DNA from: Lactobacillus acidophilus
GTDB lineage: Bacteria; Bacillota; Bacilli; Lactobacillales; Lactobacillaceae
Direction: 5' to 3'
DNA: 64,000 nt
NCBI RefSeq assembly: GCF_034298135.1
Contig: NZ_CP139575.1
Coordinates: 620,001 to 684,000 of the forward strand
Shown here: positions 25,980 to 34,307 of the stretch, one piece after another
Position numbering within the stretch: the stretch's first letter is position 1
Layout: each line of letters starts with the position of its first letter
Translations under genes and position numbers: made by a program
The notes under the pieces: model-generated
Databases searched by the model: none
Told to the model about the DNA's origin: nothing
What the model saw: only the letters and a program-made list of their open reading frames with translations

Positions 25980-26666
25980 ATGAACTTAAGATTAAATACT
26001 TTAGCAAAAATGGTAGATTCAGGCAGCAGAGTAGCAGATATTGGTACAGATCATGCATATTTGCCGATTGAATTAGTCAAAAGCGGTAAAATTGATTATG
26101 CAGTTGCCAGTGATGTTGCTAAGGGACCACTTGATAATGCTAAAACTGATATTATGGAAGCAGGCCTAGATAAGCAGATTGAAACACGCTTAGGTAGCGG
26201 TCTTGATACTGTTAATCATGCTGATAATATTGACACAGTAGTTATTGCCGGTATGGGTGGCAAATTAATGGTAGATATTCTTGATCGTGCTTGGCGCAAT
26301 GATTATCATTTTAATACATTAGTACTTGAGCCTAATATTGGTGAAGCAGGTGTTAGAACATGGTTAGTAAATCATAACTATAAGATTGTTGATGAAAAAC
26401 TGATGGCTGAGGCAGGTCATACGTATGAGTTAATTAAGGCGATATTAACTGATCAAAGAAATGAATTAACAGAAGAAGAAATTTTCTTTGGCCCTCTTAT
26501 TGTACGTGAAAAAAATTCGGTTTTTTATCAAAAATGGCAAGGGCAATTAACTTATAATAGAAAACTTCTTCAAAACTTGAATAAAGCTAAAAAGAAGGAT
26601 AAAAATAGAATTAGTGAAGTTAAAAATTACATTGAGTTAATTGAACAGGAGATAAACAATGACTAA
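25980..26666 (+). CDS. trmK: tRNA (adenine(22)-N1)-methyltransferase TrmK
   Basis: A 228-aa SAM-dependent enzyme methylating A22 in the D-loop of some tRNAs. MNLRLNTLAKMVDSGSRVAD, IGTDHAYLPIELVKSG (SAM site) and IAGMGGKLMVDIL are typical of the YqfN/TrmK family. A longer frame opens at 25950, but GGAGG lies 6 bases before the ATG at 25980, which also gives the conserved N-terminus. It overlaps the Nif3-like gene by 8 bases, and in Firmicutes this pair normally follows rpoD (sigA), as here. Confidence 0.95.
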   Translation: MNLRLNTLAKMVDSGSRVADIGTDHAYLPIELVKSGKIDYAVASDVAKGPLDNAKTDIMEAGLDKQIETRLGSGLDTVNHADNIDTVVIAGMGGKLMVDILDRAWRNDYHFNTLVLEPNIGEAGVRTWLVNHNYKIVDEKLMAEAGHTYELIKAILTDQRNELTEEEIFFGPLIVREKNSVFYQKWQGQLTYNRKLLQNLNKAKKKDKNRISEVKNYIELIEQEINND

Positions 26667-27456
26667 AGTAAAAGACATTGTAGAACGTTTAAGAAAAGAC
26701 TTTCCAGAGGATATTGCTTCTCAAGGTGATCCTGTAGGAATGCAAATAGGTTCGATGGAAAGTGATGTTACTAATGTAATGACCACGCTAGATGTGCGAC
26801 CTCAAGTGGTTGAAGAGGCGGTGGAAAAGGGCGTTAATTTGATCATTAGTCACCATCCGGTAATGTTTAGACCAGCAAAGAATTTAGACTATGCAAATCC
26901 ACAAAACGCGATGTATGGCAATATTATTAAAAATAATATTACTGTTTATTCAATCCATACTAATTCTGATAAAGCACAAAATGGATCGGCTGATTGGCAA
27001 GCTGAGGAATTAGGATTAAAAGATATTGAACCATTTTGTCTAGATGATGATGGTATAGCAATGGGCCGTAAAGGAAAATTACCTAAAACAATGTCAGCTT
27101 ATGATTTTGCCTTTTACGTTAAAGATAAGATGGACATTAAAATGGCTAGACTGATTACTGCAAGTAATGAAAAACCAATTACAACTGTTGGTTTTATTTG
27201 TGGAGATGGAGGGAAATATTGGACTAGAGCATTAGATGATAATCTTGATGCTTTTATTACTGGGGATGTATATTACCATGTAGGTCATGATATGATTTCT
27301 TCAGGATTAACTGTAGTTGATCCTGGTCATTATACCGAGAATTTATTTAAATATAAGGTATTTGATCGTCTTAAAAAGTGGAATAAGGAAAATAATTGGA
27401 ATGTTGGCGTTGAAATTTCAGAAGTTTCAACTAATCCATTTCAAGATTTGTTTTAA
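26659..27456 (+). CDS. Nif3-like dinuclear metal centre protein (YqfO/DUF34)
   Basis: A 265-aa cytoplasmic protein of the NIF3/YqfO family. Metal ligands are visible in LIISHHPVMFRP, SIHTNSDKA and GDVYYHVGHDM. It lacks the central insert domain seen in B. subtilis YqfO (about 370 aa). It may act as a GTP cyclohydrolase-like or chaperone protein; the family's reaction is unsettled. Overlaps trmK by 8 bases with the SD CAGGAGA inside trmK. Confidence 0.9.
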   Translation: MTKVKDIVERLRKDFPEDIASQGDPVGMQIGSMESDVTNVMTTLDVRPQVVEEAVEKGVNLIISHHPVMFRPAKNLDYANPQNAMYGNIIKNNITVYSIHTNSDKAQNGSADWQAEELGLKDIEPFCLDDDGIAMGRKGKLPKTMSAYDFAFYVKDKMDIKMARLITASNEKPITTVGFICGDGGKYWTRALDDNLDAFITGDVYYHVGHDMISSGLTVVDPGHYTENLFKYKVFDRLKKWNKENNWNVGVEISEVSTNPFQDLF

Positions 27457-27482
27457 GTTTTAATGATAGAAAGTACGAAAAT

Positions 27483-28730
27483 ATGGAATATCCAAATTTA
27501 TTACCAAGATTTTTAAAATACGTTAAAGTTAATTCACGTTCTGATGAACATTCAGATCGTTTCCCATCAACTGAAAGAGAAGAGAACTTTCAAAAGAATG
27601 TAATTATGAAAGATCTTGAGGAATTAGGCTTGAAAGATATTCACTACAATCAAAAGGCTGGTAGTGTAATCGCTGAAATTCCTTCAAATGTTGATTATGA
27701 TGTACCTGTAATGGGATTCTTGGCACATAGTGATACAGCTGATTTCAATTCAGAAAATGTTAAACCACAAATTCATAAAAACTATGATGGTGAAAGTAGA
27801 ATTCGATTAGGGGATTCAGAATTTTATCTTGATCCTGAAGTTTTCCCACATTTGAAAAACTATAAAGGTCAAACTATTATCACTGCTTCGGGTGATACTT
27901 TACTTGGTGGTGACGATAAGTGTGGTGTTTCTGAATTAATGACCTTTGCAGAATATTTGATGAATCATCCAGAAGTAAAACATGGAAAGATCCGTTTAGC
28001 ATTTACTCCAGATGAAGAAATTGGAACCGGCGCTGAACATTTCGATGTTAAAGATTTTGGTGCTGATTTTGCTTTTACTGTTGATGGTGAGGCTCCTGGT
28101 AAGCTTGATTGGGGAACTTTCTCAGCCGCTCAATTTAGTCTGGATATTCAAGGGGTAAATGTTCATCCAGCTGTAGCTAAAGGTCAAATGATTAATGCTG
28201 TTCAAGTGGGGATTGATTTTCATAATCAATTGCCAGAACATGATCGTCCAGAACATACTGATGGTCGTGAAGGTTTCTTCCATTTGATGAGTTTTGATGG
28301 AACTGTTGATAATGCACATTTGGATTACATTATTCGTGATTTTGAACGTGATGGTCTAGAAGCACGTAAGAATTTAGTTAAGTCTACTGTAGATAAAATG
28401 AATGCAGAATTTGGTACAGAACGTATCAAATTAAAGATGTGGGATCAATACTACAACATGGCTGATGAATTAAAGAAACACATGGATATCGTTGATTTGG
28501 CAAGAGATGCATATAAAGCAGAGGGCCTTGAAATCAATGAAGATCCAGTCCGTGGCGGTACTGATGGCTCACAATTAACTTATATGGGTCTTCCTTGTCC
28601 TAATATTTTTGCTGGTGAAGAAAATATGCATGGCCGTTATGAATATACTGTCCTTGAATCTATGTATAAAGCTGTCGATGTCATGATTAAAATGGCAGAA
28701 TTAAATGCTGAAAGAGCAAGAAAAGCTTAG
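27483..28730 (+). CDS. pepT: Peptidase T (tripeptidase)
   Basis: A 415-aa zinc aminotripeptidase of family M20 that removes N-terminal residues from tripeptides in the cytoplasm, a late step of casein and peptide use in lactobacilli. Ligands and catalytic residues: MGFLAHSDTADFN (His and Asp), LLGGDDKCG, TPDEEIGTGAEHFD (catalytic Glu pair), VDGEAPG and the C-terminal AGEENMHGRYEY. Length is standard. The ATG is preceded by a weak AGAAAGTACG; no better start exists. Confidence 0.95.
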   Translation: MEYPNLLPRFLKYVKVNSRSDEHSDRFPSTEREENFQKNVIMKDLEELGLKDIHYNQKAGSVIAEIPSNVDYDVPVMGFLAHSDTADFNSENVKPQIHKNYDGESRIRLGDSEFYLDPEVFPHLKNYKGQTIITASGDTLLGGDDKCGVSELMTFAEYLMNHPEVKHGKIRLAFTPDEEIGTGAEHFDVKDFGADFAFTVDGEAPGKLDWGTFSAAQFSLDIQGVNVHPAVAKGQMINAVQVGIDFHNQLPEHDRPEHTDGREGFFHLMSFDGTVDNAHLDYIIRDFERDGLEARKNLVKSTVDKMNAEFGTERIKLKMWDQYYNMADELKKHMDIVDLARDAYKAEGLEINEDPVRGGTDGSQLTYMGLPCPNIFAGEENMHGRYEYTVLESMYKAVDVMIKMAELNAERARKA

Positions 28731-28768
28731 TGAAACAATTTTAACTAGTTATATTAAAAGTATATATT

Positions 28769-28824
28769 TTTATTTAACTGTAATTCGTTGATATATCAGC
28801 AAATTGTGAGATCAGTTAAATAAA
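28769..28824. repeat. Nested inverted repeat downstream of pepT
   Basis: TTTATTTAACTG (28769-28780) and CAGTTAAATAAA (28813-28824) are perfect 12-base arms. Inside lie AATT/AATT arms and a perfect TGATATATCA palindrome (28789-28798). No T run follows, so it is not a standard terminator. It may be a cruciform or RNA hairpin. Confidence 0.55.
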
Positions 28825-28861
28825 GCTAAAGTTATGCACTTGTAGTATTATTATATAAAAA

Positions 28862-28905
28862 CAAGCTGTATTCCTTATAATATAGGGAATTACAGCTTGC
28901 TTTTA
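28862..28905 (+). terminator. Terminator between pepT and the GntR-ABC operon
   Basis: CAAGCTGTATTCC (28862-28874) pairs with GGAATTACAGCTTG (28886-28899) with one bulge, followed by TTTTATTTTG. Confidence 0.8.
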
Positions 28906-28954
28906 TTTTGAAAATATTTTTTTATAAGGCGTGGAACATCATGGTAAATAATAC

Positions 28955-29012
28955 TTGCAAGTTTTTTAAAAAATATGTATCATTACTGTAATAGATAAAT
29001 AATACAGTGGTA
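28955..29012 (+). promoter_or_regulatory. Promoter and candidate operator of the GntR-ABC operon
   Basis: -35 TTGCAA (28955-28960), 17-base spacer, -10 TATCAT (28978-28983). Directly over the expected transcription start is an inverted repeat ACTGTA (28985-28990) / TACAGT (29003-29008), extendable to ATTAC...GTGGTAAT. This is where a GntR repressor would block its own operon. Confidence 0.6.
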
Positions 29013-29027
29013 ATAGAAGGTGAGTAA

Positions 29028-29402
29028 ATGGAATTTAAAGATAATATTCCGATTTATTTTCAAATTGAACAATATCTATACCGTCAAATTGTAATGGGGA
29101 AAATAAAAGCAGGCGAAAAAATTCCTTCGGTTAGAAAATTAGCTTTGGAATTAACAGTTAATGTGAATACTGTTCAACGAGCACTACAGGAAATGAATGC
29201 ACAAGGAATACTTTATACTAAACGTGGAGAAGGTAATTTTGTTACTGAAGATACAGAATTATTGACCAAAACAAAGCAAGCTCTAATCAATAATGAATTA
29301 GATGAATTTGTTCAAAATATGAAAAAATTAGGTGTTAAAGAGGATAGTTTAGTTTCTGTATTGGAGAATTATTTGAAACAAAGTGAGGGTCAAGATGAAT
29401 AA
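29028..29402 (+). CDS. GntR-family (YtrA subfamily) transcriptional regulator
   Basis: A 124-aa DNA-binding protein. The winged helix fills residues about 8-77: PIYFQIEQYLYRQIVMGKIK, GEKIPSVRKLALELTVNVNT and VQRALQEMNAQGILYTKRGE. The C-terminal tail of about 45 residues has no effector-binding domain, which marks the YtrA subfamily; such regulators commonly precede ABC transporter genes and repress them until the cell meets a stress such as a cell-wall antibiotic. The SD GAAGGTGAG lies upstream of the ATG. It overlaps the ATPase gene by 8 bases. Confidence 0.9.
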   Translation: MEFKDNIPIYFQIEQYLYRQIVMGKIKAGEKIPSVRKLALELTVNVNTVQRALQEMNAQGILYTKRGEGNFVTEDTELLTKTKQALINNELDEFVQNMKKLGVKEDSLVSVLENYLKQSEGQDE

Positions 29403-30102
29403 TTTATTAACTATTAAGGACTTAACTTATAAGAAAAATCAAAAAACTATTTTAAAGGACGTTAACTTAAATTTAACTTCAGGTAAAATTGTGGCTCTTT
29501 TGGGTGAAAACGGTGCTGGTAAGACTACATTGATGAGAATTATTGCGGGTGTAGCTAAAAATTACAAAGGTAAAATCGACCTTGCGGGCGCAACAAAAGA
29601 AGATCAAAGAAAAGCTAAATTGTCTTTTACTGATGGATTAACTGGTTTTAGCGATTCAACTAAAATACAAGAAATAGTAAGATTTTATGCTACTGTTTTT
29701 CAGGATTTTGATGAAAATGAATTTGATGAGTTAAGAAAATTTATGAAGTTAAGTCTTGATATGAAACTTAGTCAATTGTCTAGAGGAATGCGTGAAAAAC
29801 TAATTATTGCTCTGACTTTTGCTAGAAAAACGGATTTGTACTTACTGGATGAACCATTCGGTGGAATAGATGCGATGGCACGCAAAAAAATTATTAATTC
29901 AATTATTTTATGGAAAGATGAGAAATCTACAATTTTAATTTCAGATCACTTCGTAAATCAAATTTCTTCATTACTTGATGAAGTTGTGATAGTGAAAAAT
30001 AATACAATTTTAGAACATAAGTCAGCTGATGATATTCGTCAAAATCATAAATCGATTGAAGAATATTATGAAAGCTTTTATGCAGATGAGGATGATGAAT
30101 GA
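29395..30102 (+). CDS. ABC transporter ATP-binding protein
   Basis: A 235-aa ATPase. Walker A GENGAGKTTLMRI (about residues 36-48), a degenerate signature LSQLSRGMREKL in place of LSGGQ, Walker B LYLLDEP and ILISDH (H-loop). The short Q-loop region FTDGLTGFSD resembles exporters of the ABC-2/YtrB type. The start at 29395 was preferred to a frame start at 29383 because GAGGG lies 6-8 bases before it and it begins MNNLLTIKDL. Next gene overlaps by ATGA. It presumably drives one or more of the three membrane proteins that follow. Confidence 0.93.
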   Translation: MNNLLTIKDLTYKKNQKTILKDVNLNLTSGKIVALLGENGAGKTTLMRIIAGVAKNYKGKIDLAGATKEDQRKAKLSFTDGLTGFSDSTKIQEIVRFYATVFQDFDENEFDELRKFMKLSLDMKLSQLSRGMREKLIIALTFARKTDLYLLDEPFGGIDAMARKKIINSIILWKDEKSTILISDHFVNQISSLLDEVVIVKNNTILEHKSADDIRQNHKSIEEYYESFYADEDDE

Positions 30103-30932
30103 TGACTAATTTTAATACATTGTTCAATAGGATGTTTCAAGAAAAATCAAAGTCAGTTTATTTAATTTATTTGATTCAAGCCTTCGCTAGTTTATGTTTT
30201 ACAATAATGCTAACTTTTTCTGCAAGAAATCAAAGACCTGAATTAGTATTTGGAAGCACACATGAGTCAACTAATATTGTGGTAATGTTTTTGCTTATGT
30301 TTGCGATAATGATGCTAATTACATCATTTGTGGCAAATTTTGTCTATTGGATTATCTCTTCTGTTAAAAATGAAAAAATAAATCGTAGTCAAACTTGGCG
30401 TTTAATTCCAATTAGTGATACTAAATTTTTATTGAGTAACTTTGGTACAGCATTTTTCTCATATATTTGGCTTGGAGTATTAGAAACGGCTACTATTATA
30501 ATTACTTTTTTACCTTTGCTTTTATCGAGTAATGAAATTAAAGAAGAAATTCAAAGAAGTAACTTTAATCTTAATACTCAAGATTGGGGACAATTATTAG
30601 GTAGCTTAATGATGATGATTTTATTGGGCTATGCTTGGTATGCAGTGGTTAGTCTAATTAATTTAAGTAGTAGGAGTATTATGGATTTTTTGCCAAATGG
30701 TTCAAGTAAGGCTCTGATGTTTTTGGTTAGATTGATCATAATTATTATGGTTATTTGGTTACTAAGTTATGCTGCATCAACTATGTTTTCAATAATTGGT
30801 CAATTTACTCCGTTTGAGTTTAGTGATAGCAATTTAGGAGTTGGTACAACTGTTCTAGAGTTTCTTGCCTTTGATATAGTAATAACTTTAATCGATATTT
30901 TGCTTTTAAATAAATTCGTTGAAGCTAAATAA
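30102..30932 (+). CDS. ABC-2-like membrane protein, copy 1 of 3
   Basis: A protein of 276 aa (277 if the preceding ATG at 30099 is used) with about six membrane segments. Starts MTNFNTLFNRMFQEKSKS. Between membrane segments 2 and 3 is the motif NEKINRSQTWRLIPISD, shared with the two downstream genes. The end, LLNKFVEAK, also matches them (KFVEPK). The first is the most diverged copy. Its ATG overlaps the ATPase stop. A permease role is inferred from the operon and topology; I do not recognise a named family beyond ABC-2-like. Confidence 0.8.
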   Translation: MTNFNTLFNRMFQEKSKSVYLIYLIQAFASLCFTIMLTFSARNQRPELVFGSTHESTNIVVMFLLMFAIMMLITSFVANFVYWIISSVKNEKINRSQTWRLIPISDTKFLLSNFGTAFFSYIWLGVLETATIIITFLPLLLSSNEIKEEIQRSNFNLNTQDWGQLLGSLMMMILLGYAWYAVVSLINLSSRSIMDFLPNGSSKALMFLVRLIIIIMVIWLLSYAASTMFSIIGQFTPFEFSDSNLGVGTTVLEFLAFDIVITLIDILLLNKFVEAK

Positions 30933-30950
30933 AATTAGAGGGGAATATAT

Positions 30951-31784
30951 ATGACATCAGCTAAAGCCTTATTTAAGCAAATGTTCTTACAAAAGAGACG
31001 ATATGCTCATCTTGTATTATTAGTACAAACATTTGCTGTGATCTTTATGTTTTTTATGGATTTGATTCTTAATCATCAAAATTCAATTACTGAATTTTCT
31101 AATACTTTTTTTCGCGGAAAATCTGATAATCCTCTCGAAATTATACTAGGTTTAGGTATAATGACTACAATATTCGCTGACATAATCTTTACTGGTTTAC
31201 TATGTTGGCAAAATGAAAAAATAAATTTAAGTCAGACATGGCATTTAGTACCAATTTCTGATGTGAAATTATGGCTAATTAATATTTTTTCAAGTATTGC
31301 AGAATGTGCGTACATCTTTATTATTCAAGTATTAGTGGGTGCAATTGTATTTATGCTTGATCTTGGTGGATCTCTTTTCAAAGAAATTACCAAAATATTT
31401 TTTAAAGCTTCTTTTTGGGTCACAGTAGAACAATTTGGTGAACAAATTTTATACTTGGTTGGTCTTGTTTTAGTCATTTTCACTTTTGTTAGTTTTGCCA
31501 ATTTATTAACTAGAACGATAACAGATCAATTGCCTATAAAAAATACAACTACCATTAAATTAAGTGTTATGGCTATTTTAGTAATCATAGCAGTTACGAT
31601 TGCACTTAAATTGAACGATCAATTAACAATGTTTTATATTCATTATGCTGTTAATGATGCAATTGCTAATGTTTGGGATTGGTTTAGAATTTCTATTTTG
31701 GAATATTGGATCGTTGCAATTGTTTTAGGATTAATTGATAGTTTCTTAATATCAAAATTTGTAGAACCTAAAATCGTAAGTTAA
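30951..31784 (+). CDS. ABC-2-like membrane protein, copy 2 of 3
   Basis: A 277-aa, six-segment membrane protein, paralogous to its two neighbours. N-terminus MTSAKALFKQMFLQKRRYAH; motif CWQNEKINLSQTWHLVPISD before segment 3; INIFSSIAECAYIF; C-terminus SKFVEPKIVS. The last two copies are closest to each other. SD: AGAGGGGAA about 8 bases upstream. Tandem copies suggest recent duplication, with either a heteromeric permease or division of labour. Confidence 0.8.
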   Translation: MTSAKALFKQMFLQKRRYAHLVLLVQTFAVIFMFFMDLILNHQNSITEFSNTFFRGKSDNPLEIILGLGIMTTIFADIIFTGLLCWQNEKINLSQTWHLVPISDVKLWLINIFSSIAECAYIFIIQVLVGAIVFMLDLGGSLFKEITKIFFKASFWVTVEQFGEQILYLVGLVLVIFTFVSFANLLTRTITDQLPIKNTTTIKLSVMAILVIIAVTIALKLNDQLTMFYIHYAVNDAIANVWDWFRISILEYWIVAIVLGLIDSFLISKFVEPKIVS

Positions 31785-31802
31785 TAGAAAAGGATGAATA
31801 AT

Positions 31803-32579
31803 TTGACTAACTTATGGACACTCTTTAAGCAGATGTGGCTCCAAAAGAGAAAATATATTTATTTAGTTTTTCTGATCAATATAATAGTGGTAGCTGTTCT
31901 TTCTATATTGGCGCTATTTGGAGAAAAATATGGAGTGAGGAAATATTGGCAGCATAACTTTGTAAGTATAACCATTTATGTTGACTTGGCATTTTGCAGC
32001 ATAATGTGCTGGCAAAATGAAAAAATAAATATGAGCCAAACATGGCATTTAATTTCTGCAAGTGAGCCACTTGTATATTTGATTAACGTATTTAGTAGTT
32101 TGATAGCTTGTGCTTATTTTTTCGTATTACAGCAACTAATGAATGGTATTTTGCTAATGCCAACGTCTGGTATAAATGCTTGGATTCGTGCTTCTCAAGG
32201 ATTCTTTATGTTTCCGGGAAAGTATACTACAACAGAAATTTTCTTATATAAGTTAATTTTTATTGCACTAATTATTATTTTTATATATTTCTTTGTTAGT
32301 TTTGTTAACTTTGCTTCTAAAGTTATCGCAGATTTTTTGCCCTTCAAAGGAACTTTATGGATTAAATTATTGATTATTGCAATTTTGGTAATTGTAGCTG
32401 TTTATCTTGGGCTTATAGTTACTTCACATTTAGATTCATTTATTATGAGAGAGCAAGTAATAGAGTATGTTGATCCGCTTTGGATAGATAATTTAATTTT
32501 CTTAATGGTAGATATACTATTAGGAATCTGTAATTCTATTCTTGTTAAAAAATTTGTAGAACCTAGAATTGTAAGGTAA
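31803..32579 (+). CDS. ABC-2-like membrane protein, copy 3 of 3
   Basis: A 258-aa membrane protein with CWQNEKINMSQTWHLISASE, INVFSSLIACAYFF and KKFVEPRIVR. The frame opens with ATG at 31794, but that codon abuts the SD (AAAAGG); TTG at 31803 has proper spacing and gives MTNLWTLFKQMWLQKRKY, which aligns position for position with the starts of the other copies. It ends the operon, followed by a strong terminator. Confidence 0.8.
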   Translation: MTNLWTLFKQMWLQKRKYIYLVFLINIIVVAVLSILALFGEKYGVRKYWQHNFVSITIYVDLAFCSIMCWQNEKINMSQTWHLISASEPLVYLINVFSSLIACAYFFVLQQLMNGILLMPTSGINAWIRASQGFFMFPGKYTTTEIFLYKLIFIALIIIFIYFFVSFVNFASKVIADFLPFKGTLWIKLLIIAILVIVAVYLGLIVTSHLDSFIMREQVIEYVDPLWIDNLIFLMVDILLGICNSILVKKFVEPRIVR

Positions 32580-32581
32580 AC

Positions 32582-32627
32582 TAAAAAGACTTCATTCCTA
32601 AATTAACTAGGAATGAAGTCTTTTTAG
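32582..32627. terminator. Strong bidirectional terminator
   Basis: Perfect 19-bp arms (32582-32600 and 32608-32626) around a 7-base loop, with T runs on both strands. Ends the GntR-ABC operon and the convergent small gene. Confidence 0.93.
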
Positions 32628-32637
32628 TTATACAAAC

Positions 32638-32826
32638 TTAAGCATTTGCAGACATGTAATCATAAAGTTGGTTAACTTCTTCGGCTGTATAATTGCCGTC
32701 ACCAGTTTTCATTGCGTGTACTTTCTCTACGGAAAGATGACTTGCAAAAGCTAAGTCTGTATCATTAACGTGATGTTTTACTTGAAAATCGATAATTGCG
32801 TCAGATAATTCGTTTTGCTCATTCAT
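32638..32826 (-). CDS. Small acidic protein, 62 aa, helix-turn-helix-like
   Basis: A 62-aa soluble protein. NDTDLAFASHLSVEKVHAMK has the spacing of a helix-turn-helix, flanked by NELSDAIIDFQVKHH and a helical C-terminus. It resembles a family of short lactobacillus proteins (possibly the one called LBP_cg2779), but this is from memory of the pattern only. The SD AAGGAGAT is good. It lies 72 bases downstream of lepB on the same strand. Confidence 0.75.
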   Translation of the reverse strand: MNEQNELSDAIIDFQVKHHVNDTDLAFASHLSVEKVHAMKTGDGNYTAEEVNQLYDYMSANA

Positions 32827-32898
32827 AATAAAATCTCCTTACCCTTTAATTTTAATCAAACAATTTATAAAAATAAAATTTTTTGCCGTTTAATTTAT

Positions 32899-33468
32899 TT
32901 AAAATGTTTTCCATTGATTAAATGGCCAATAACGAAAGATAACTCGTCCCACAAGAGCATTTCGTTTTACAAAACCAAAGTAGCGTGAATCTTTTGAGAC
33001 ATCTCTATGATCTCCCATAACGAAATATTCATTTTTAGGTACGCGTTCTTTTAATGTGAAATTATTTGTATAAAGCTGACCTAAACGATGAGCCTGTTTT
33101 TCGTATTTATTGTTTAAATATGGTTCCGCAATTTGTTTGCCGTTGATATAAAGTTTATCATTTTTTGAAGTAACCATATCTCCTGGCATTCCTATGATTC
33201 GCTTAATATACAGAGCACCTTTTTGATCAGGAGCTTTTAAAATTACGATATCGTTTCGTTTAGGATTAAAGTGTCGTACTGCTATTAAACGATCATTGTT
33301 TTCAAAGGTAGGCTGCATTGACGGACCCGAAACAGTTTCGTTTGAAAGGAAGAAACTAAATACAAAGTAGTAAATTCCCATTAAGATTGCAAACATAATA
33401 ACTATGTCTAAAACAAAGCGACCAATACTTTCGTTATCGTCTTTTTTCTTCTTTAGGTTTTCTACCAT
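32899..33468 (-). CDS. lepB: Signal peptidase I
   Basis: A 189-aa membrane protease that removes signal peptides from exported proteins. One N-terminal membrane segment (about 17-41) precedes the catalytic Ser50 in SGPSMQPT and the general base Lys89 in YIKRIIGMPGD; box E is GDHRDVSKDSR. Length and topology match Gram-positive SipS-type enzymes. SD: AAAGGAGAA. The divergent TATAAT near 33500 on the minus strand is a likely -10. Substrates in this window would include the adhesin and the M23 enzyme at 12.4 kb. Confidence 0.96.
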   Translation of the reverse strand: MVENLKKKKDDNESIGRFVLDIVIMFAILMGIYYFVFSFFLSNETVSGPSMQPTFENNDRLIAVRHFNPKRNDIVILKAPDQKGALYIKRIIGMPGDMVTSKNDKLYINGKQIAEPYLNNKYEKQAHRLGQLYTNNFTLKERVPKNEYFVMGDHRDVSKDSRYFGFVKRNALVGRVIFRYWPFNQWKTF

Positions 33469-33525
33469 TAAATAATTCTCCTTTTACTTACTGTTTTTAT
33501 TATAACTGATTTATATCGTCTTGAA

Positions 33526-33534
33526 TGGTAAAAT
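33526..33534 (+). promoter_or_regulatory. Extended -10 promoter of the methyltransferase-MacB-like-rsmF cluster
   Basis: TGGTAAAAT at 33526-33534, 21 bases before the chosen start. It implies a very short leader and supports the start at 33555 rather than 33525. Confidence 0.45.
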
Positions 33535-33554
33535 CATTAGTAAGGTATAAACAT

Positions 33555-34307
33555 ATGACAAATTTTTTAGAGAAATCAGTTGAATTAGATAAAATAATCC
33601 AATCTCCTGATGTACATCAACAAGTTGAAGAAATGGTACAGATTGATCAATATGTGAAAAAGGGGATGCCGATGCCTAAAGCTCCAGCTCCATTAGGTCT
33701 GTTACCAGATCAATTTGAAGATATTTTACAAGAGATTGGTATAAATAAAAAAAGAAAATTAAGGGATATTAATAATTTATTTAATAATTTTCGGCAATAT
33801 TTATCACTAAAATATGGCATTTGGTCAGTAGCTAATATTAATACAGCTAGATTAATTAAGAAAAAAATGCATGTTAAAAATGCTTTGGAAATAATGGCTG
33901 GTAATGCATATTGGTCTCACGCACTTGAAGAAACAGGAATTACGGTAATTAGTACTGATTCATTAGAATGGGCTAAGACTTCTTCTACCGGGGCTAAGCC
34001 ATTTCATAAAGTGATAGATTTAAAGGCTGATCAAGCGATTGAAAAATATCAAGATGTAGACTTAATTTTATGTTCTTGGTCGCCGAATTTTGGCAATAGC
34101 GATATCGAAACTATCGCTGCCTGGCGTAAGTTTAATCCAAATAGTCATTTGCTTTTTATTGGTGAAAAAGATGGGGCAACAAATTCAGTTGAATTTTGGT
34201 CACAAGATTGGTTTAAACAAACAAAAGAATTAAGAGAAATTAATCGGTCATTTCAGAGTTTTGATTTTATTAATGAACAGATATTTGAGATAAACAATGA
34301 ATTTTAA
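33555..34307 (+). CDS. Putative SAM-dependent methyltransferase
   Basis: A 250-aa soluble protein. The N-terminal half (about 1-110) is helical. The Rossmann-like part begins with NALEIMAGNAYWSHALEETG, with the ExxxGxxxxS pattern of motif I, then VISTDSLEW (motif II Asp), VDLILCSWSPNFG (motif IV) and HLLFIGEKDG. It fits a class I methyltransferase, but substrate is unknown. The start at 33555 has AAGG upstream; a longer frame from 33525 overlaps the likely promoter. Its last 11 bases overlap the next gene, so the two are coupled. Confidence 0.7.
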   Translation: MTNFLEKSVELDKIIQSPDVHQQVEEMVQIDQYVKKGMPMPKAPAPLGLLPDQFEDILQEIGINKKRKLRDINNLFNNFRQYLSLKYGIWSVANINTARLIKKKMHVKNALEIMAGNAYWSHALEETGITVISTDSLEWAKTSSTGAKPFHKVIDLKADQAIEKYQDVDLILCSWSPNFGNSDIETIAAWRKFNPNSHLLFIGEKDGATNSVEFWSQDWFKQTKELREINRSFQSFDFINEQIFEINNEF

